Below, in pieces: positions 7,588 through 9,853 of a DNA stretch of 9,853 nucleotides (positions are counted from its first letter, which is position 1; each line of letters opens with the position of its first letter). The position numbers were made by a program, and so were the translations under genes. Origin of the DNA: Candidatus Omnitrophota bacterium (lineage in GTDB: Bacteria > Omnitrophota > Gorgyraeia > Aquiviventales > Aquiviventaceae); NCBI GenBank assembly GCA_016206675.1, contig JACQRD010000068.1, positions 1-9,853 on the forward strand, given 5' to 3'. The notes below the pieces were generated by a model that was not told the DNA's origin, did no database searches, and saw nothing but the letters and a program-made list of their open reading frames with translations.

Positions 7588-8385
7588 GTGTTGCAGCTGG
7601 ACGACGTCCGAGAACGCATCGCGAGCGCTTGCCGTCGCGCCGGCCGCCATCCCACAGCGGTGACCCTCATCGGTGTCACAAAAACCCTTCCGGTCTCCGT
7701 GATCCAAGAGGCCATTCGCTGCGGGCTGGCCGACGTGGGGGAAAGCCGCGTGCAAGAAGCCGCCGCCAAGCGGCAAGAGCTAGAGGCAAGGTTCAGGGTT
7801 GAGGGTTCAGGGTTGAGGGTAGTTGCCCAGAACCCCGAACCCCGAACCCAGAACGCCTTTCCAGTGCGGTGGCACCTCGTCGGGCATCTGCAGCGCAACA
7901 AGGCCCAGCGCGCCGTCGAGCTCTTTGACGTCATTCATTCGGTTGACTCTCTGGCGCTGATCGGCGAGTTGGAGCGTCATGCGGCAGAGGTCGCTCAAGG
8001 CTCAAGGTTCAAGGCTGAAGGCAAGAGCGTTCGTCGTCTGGAGGTTTTCCTGCAGGTCAAAATTGTTCAGGAACCCACAAAGTTCGGCTGCGCGCCGGGT
8101 GACGCGGTCGCGCTTGCACGTCTCCTGAACTCCTGCACCAACTTGAGATTGAAGGGACTGATGACCATCGCGCCCTACAGCGCGGATTCAGAAGATGCCC
8201 GTCCGCATTTCAGACGACTGCGCGAGTTGCGTGACGATGTGGCATCCGCCTTGAGCCTTGAGCCTCCAGCCTTGAGCCTGTCCATGGGCATGTCCCACGA
8301 TTTCGAGGTGGCTATAGAAGAAGGGGCGGACTTTGTGCGGATTGGAACGGCCATTTTTGGGGAGCGGCCAGGGACTGCTATATAG
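7588..8385 (+). CDS. yggS: YggS/PLPBP family pyridoxal phosphate homeostasis protein, with repeat-derived insertions
   Basis: Single-domain TIM-barrel protein that binds PLP and helps balance vitamin B6 and amino acid pools; no enzyme activity is established for the family. With the GTG start at 7588 the protein has 265 residues, against about 230 usually. Family blocks present are VTLIGVTKTLPV with the PLP lysine at about residue 32, VGESRVQEA (50-58), and VRWHLVGHLQRNK (93-105). FDVIHSVDSL, VFLQVKIVQEPTKFG, LRLKGLMTIAPYS, LSMGMSHDFEVAIEEGADFV and RIGTAIFGERPG complete the set. The excess length sits at residues 68-90, of repeat type, and near 136-146. A third repeat tract encodes about 221-231. 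All are in frame and leave the core motifs intact, so the gene is probably functional. The frame opens upstream at 7498 inside the palindrome, but that leader is Cys/Leu-rich and has no family similarity. TTG at 7591 is an alternative start. No Shine-Dalgarno sequence is visible. The stop directly abuts the proC ATG. Confidence 0.93.
   Translation: MLQLDDVRERIASACRRAGRHPTAVTLIGVTKTLPVSVIQEAIRCGLADVGESRVQEAAAKRQELEARFRVEGSGLRVVAQNPEPRTQNAFPVRWHLVGHLQRNKAQRAVELFDVIHSVDSLALIGELERHAAEVAQGSRFKAEGKSVRRLEVFLQVKIVQEPTKFGCAPGDAVALARLLNSCTNLRLKGLMTIAPYSADSEDARPHFRRLRELRDDVASALSLEPPALSLSMGMSHDFEVAIEEGADFVRIGTAIFGERPGTAI
7789..7857. repeat. In-frame palindromic heptanucleotide insertion inside yggS
   Basis: The left arm 7791-7820 is GTTCAGG, GTTGAGG, GTTCAGG, GTTGAGG plus GT. 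After a spacer AGTTGCCC (7821-7828), the right arm 7830-7854 is GAACCCC, GAACCCC, GAACCCA, GAAC. Aligning the left arm with the reverse complement of the right gives 20 matches in 25 bases, before counting G-U pairs. The stretch encodes 23 residues (RFRVEGSG...PRTQNA) between KRQELEA and FPVRWHLVGH. Family members usually pass almost directly between these blocks. The arms keep all codons sense, so the insertion preserves the frame. Confidence 0.85.
7993..8022. repeat. Heptanucleotide tandem repeat (GCTCAAG type) inside yggS
   Basis: Four tandem units GCTCAAG, GCTCAAG, GTTCAAG, GCTGAAG end in GC. They encode AQGSRFKAEG in the region before the VFLQVKI strand, where YggS proteins usually have a shorter loop. 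The motif is the inverse of the tract at 8248-8280, so the two could pair over about 225 bp. Confidence 0.75.
8248..8280. repeat. Heptanucleotide tandem repeat (TTGAGCC type) inside yggS
   Basis: Units TTGAGCC, TTGAGCC, TCCAGCC, TTGAGCC occupy 8251-8278. This is the reverse complement of the GGCTCAA motif at 7993-8022. It encodes SALSLEPPALS just before the conserved LSMGMSHDFE block. Compared with typical YggS it adds few residues, so it may have replaced rather than lengthened the loop. Confidence 0.7.
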
Positions 8386-9201
8386 ATGAAGGCGCTGCGT
8401 GGGCTGACCATCGGTGTTATCGGAGCAGGGAAGATGGGCTCAGCACTCATCCAAGGGCTGCGCCGGCAGGGGGTGCCGGGCGCTCGTCTGGTGGTCGCCG
8501 ACGCCGATCCGAAAGCCTGCGCGCGGGCGCGCCGTCGCTTCCAGGCGCGCATCGTGAAAAGCAATCTCGACGTCGCGCGCCGGGCGGATGTGATCATCCT
8601 GGCGGTCAAACCACAGCAGTTTCCCGAGGTGGCAGCCCAGCTCGCTCAAGGGCTGCAGCAGCACCCATTGGTGATTTCCATCGCGGCCGGGATGACGCTG
8701 CGCTGGCTGGGCGGCCGTTTGCCGGGCGTGGCACTGGCGCGCGTCATGCCCAACCTGCCGGCCACCGTCGGCTGCGGATTTTCCGCGCTCACCTTCAACG
8801 CCAGGGCGAGTGCGCGCCATCGCGCCATCACGGCAGCACTGTTTCAGGCCGTCGGCGCCGTCGTCCAAGTGCCGGAGCGGCACTTCGACGCCGTCACCGC
8901 GGTCAGCGGCTCCGGGCCGGCCTACGTCTTCTTCCTGGTTGACGCCTGGCAGCGCGCCGCCCAAGCACTGGGCTTGCCTGAGGCGGTCGCCTCGCAGGCG
9001 ATTCGGCACACCCTTAAGGGCAGCGCGCGCCTGCTGGACGCCTCGCCGGATGACGCCGCCGCGCTGATGGCGAAGGTGGCCTCCAAAGGCGGCACCACAG
9101 AAGCCGCGCTGCGCGTGCTGACCGTGCGCCGGGTGAGCGCGTCACTAGTTGAGGCCATGACCGCCGCCGCCCGCCGGTCGCGCACGTTATCGTGGTCCTA
9201 A
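8386..9201 (+). CDS. proC: ProC, pyrroline-5-carboxylate reductase
   Basis: Cytoplasmic NAD(P)H-dependent enzyme for the last step of proline synthesis, reducing 1-pyrroline-5-carboxylate to L-proline. The 271 residues have an N-terminal Rossmann motif VIGAGKMGSALIQGL (11-25), ILAVKPQQ (71-78), ISIAAGMTL (98-106) and RVMPNLPATVGCG (119-131). The signature VTAVSGSGPAYVFFLVDA (170-187) and SKGGTTEAALRVL (233-245) in the C-terminal dimer domain complete the set. Family length is normal. The ATG immediately follows the yggS TAG, so the two are probably co-transcribed; the yggS-proC pair is common in bacteria. Only a weak, distant purine run (GGGA near 8371) precedes the start, consistent with translational coupling. 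The C-terminal tail ARRSRTLSWS is short. Confidence 0.96.
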   Translation: MKALRGLTIGVIGAGKMGSALIQGLRRQGVPGARLVVADADPKACARARRRFQARIVKSNLDVARRADVIILAVKPQQFPEVAAQLAQGLQQHPLVISIAAGMTLRWLGGRLPGVALARVMPNLPATVGCGFSALTFNARASARHRAITAALFQAVGAVVQVPERHFDAVTAVSGSGPAYVFFLVDAWQRAAQALGLPEAVASQAIRHTLKGSARLLDASPDDAAALMAKVASKGGTTEAALRVLTVRRVSASLVEAMTAAARRSRTLSWS

Positions 9202-9207
9202 TCGACT

Positions 9208-9244
9208 GGTATCAGATACCGACCTAAAGCTGGTATCTGATACC
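9208..9244. promoter_or_regulatory. Paired 13-bp palindromes upstream of yggT (operator pair or hairpin)
   Basis: GGTATCAGATACC (9208-9220) and GGTATCTGATACC (9232-9244) are each palindromes around one central base, and each is the exact reverse complement of the other. Their centres are 24 bp apart. Both lie within an 18-base context CTGGTATC(A/T)GATACCG. Together they could form a stem of at least 13 bp with an 11-base loop. No T-run follows, so it is not a standard terminator. It could be two operator sites, an RNA hairpin next to the yggT ribosome site, or a repeat element. Confidence 0.7.
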
Positions 9245-9257
9245 GGGAGGGAGGGGA
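9245..9257 (+). promoter_or_regulatory. Strong purine-rich ribosome binding site of yggT
   Basis: GGGAGGGAGGGGA runs directly from the palindrome pair to two bases before the yggT ATG. GGAGG at 9246-9250 has a 9-base spacing to the ATG. It is the strongest Shine-Dalgarno region in the window. Confidence 0.7.
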
Positions 9258-9259
9258 GA

Positions 9260-9562
9260 ATGTTCGTCCTCGGGAATTTCGTGCAGGCCGTCGCGTTCAT
9301 CATTGACAAGGTCCTGGAGCTGTACAACCTGGTGCTGATCGTGGCGGTCCTCGTCTCCTGGGTCAGCCCGGATCCCTTCAACCCGGTCGTGCGGTTCTTG
9401 CGCAGCGTCAGCGAGCCGGTCTTCGACTGGATCCGGCGCCGCCTGCCGTTCGTCACGGTCGGCATGCTGGATCTCTCGCCGATTGTCGCCTTCATGGGGA
9501 TCTACTTTTTGCGGATGTTCCTCGTCAGGACGCTGTTCGACCTCAGCGTGCGCCTGCGTTAG
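9260..9562 (+). CDS. yggT: YggT family small membrane protein
   Basis: Integral membrane protein of 100 residues, one YggT unit (E. coli YggT has two). Hydrophobic segments are at about 4-33 and 69-92. The family signature is clear: VLVSWVSPDPFNPVVRFL (31-48), then a conserved SEPVFDWIRRRLP (51-63) and MLDLSPIVAFMGIYFLR (69-85). Molecular function is not settled; relatives (YlmG, plant CCB3/YLMG) are linked to membrane organisation, division-gene neighbourhoods or osmotic stress. It follows proC after a 58-bp gap with a palindrome pair and strong ribosome site, suggesting separate control from proC. Confidence 0.92.
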   Translation: MFVLGNFVQAVAFIIDKVLELYNLVLIVAVLVSWVSPDPFNPVVRFLRSVSEPVFDWIRRRLPFVTVGMLDLSPIVAFMGIYFLRMFLVRTLFDLSVRLR

Positions 9563-9568
9563 CCCTCG

Positions 9569-9853
9569 ATGGACTATAAGTCCACCCTCAATCTGCCCAA
9601 GACCGGCTTTCCGATGAAGGCCGACCTGTCGGCGCGCGAGCCCCAGATGCTCGCGCACTGGCAGGCCATGGATCTCTACGGGCAGATCCGCCAGGCGCGC
9701 AAGGGCCATCCGCCGTTCGTCCTGCATGACGGGCCGCCGTACGCCAACGGCGACATCCACATCGGCCACGCGCTCAACAAGATCCTCAAGGACATCATCG
9801 TCCGGTACAAAACCCTGCAAGGTTTCGATGCGCCCTACGTGCCGGGCTGGGAC
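9569..9853 (+). CDS. ileS: IleS, isoleucyl-tRNA synthetase, N-terminal fragment cut by the window edge
   Basis: Class I aminoacyl-tRNA synthetase that charges tRNA-Ile. Only the first 95 residues are present. They show the typical N-terminus KSTLNLPKTGFPMKADL (4-20), the Rossmann-entry FVLHDGPPYANGDIHIGHAL (50-69) with the HIGH motif at 64-67, and LKDIIVRYKTLQGFDAPYVP. The PPYANG-HIGH wording separates IleRS from ValRS and LeuRS. The ATG at 9569 lies 6 bases after the yggT stop with no clear Shine-Dalgarno sequence. The fragment runs open to the last base, so nothing suggests a break. Confidence 0.96.
   Translation, partial: MDYKSTLNLPKTGFPMKADLSAREPQMLAHWQAMDLYGQIRQARKGHPPFVLHDGPPYANGDIHIGHALNKILKDIIVRYKTLQGFDAPYVPGWD

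Noticed and set aside
8356..8384. Promoter with TATATA as -10 directly before proC
   Set aside because: TATATA at 8379-8384 is a fair -10, but the region 17 bases upstream reads TTTTGG, a poor -35, and yggS abuts proC, so co-transcription is simpler.
9208..9244. Rho-independent terminator after proC
   Set aside because: The stem is long, but it is followed by a G/A-rich ribosome site and not a T-run, so it does not fit an intrinsic terminator.

Overview
The window is a high-GC bacterial chromosomal segment carrying most of a dcw (division and cell wall) cluster. It is followed by a small housekeeping block. Every gene is on the + strand and packing is tight: several genes overlap or share start/stop bases. 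The complete set of soluble peptidoglycan-precursor enzymes plus FtsQ/FtsW/FtsA indicates a walled, dividing free-living type of bacterium. No gene here fixes the phylum. High-GC candidate lineages that carry degenerate short repeats (for example Omnitrophota-like MAG lineages) are possible, but this is a guess, not a reading.

Layout: (1) 1-33, the last codons of an upstream gene whose TGA overlaps the ftsW start. (2) 30-5428, ftsW, murG, murC, murB and ddl, a run from lipid II synthesis enzymes to the septal SEDS glycosyltransferase, with overlaps of 41, 4 and 47 bp and one 16-bp gap. (3) 5428-7428, ftsQ and ftsA, separated by a 54-bp spacer that holds a heptanucleotide repeat. (4) 7429-7587, a non-coding stretch with a nested palindrome: heptamer arms around a rho-independent terminator, then a sigma70-like promoter placed so that the next gene may be leaderless. 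ftsZ, which usually follows ftsA, is not here. (5) 7588-9853, yggS (PLP homeostasis), proC, yggT and the first 95 codons of ileS, with a pair of 13-bp palindromes just upstream of yggT.

How the genes work together: MurC and MurB act on the UDP-MurNAc stage of precursor synthesis and Ddl makes D-Ala-D-Ala. MurG makes lipid II, FtsW polymerises it at the septum, FtsQ links the periplasmic and cytoplasmic divisome, and FtsA tethers FtsZ to the membrane. YggS and ProC are a common pair (PLP buffering and proline synthesis), and YggT is a small membrane protein often found beside them.

The most unusual content is a set of period-7 (heptanucleotide) repeats, several arranged as inverted arms. They lie in the ftsQ-ftsA spacer, around the ftsA terminator, and at three places inside the yggS reading frame. 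One of the yggS sites is an in-frame, hairpin-forming insertion of about 23 codons. They resemble, in behaviour though not in sequence, the Rickettsia palindromic elements that enter genes and the heptanucleotide STRR repeats of cyanobacteria.
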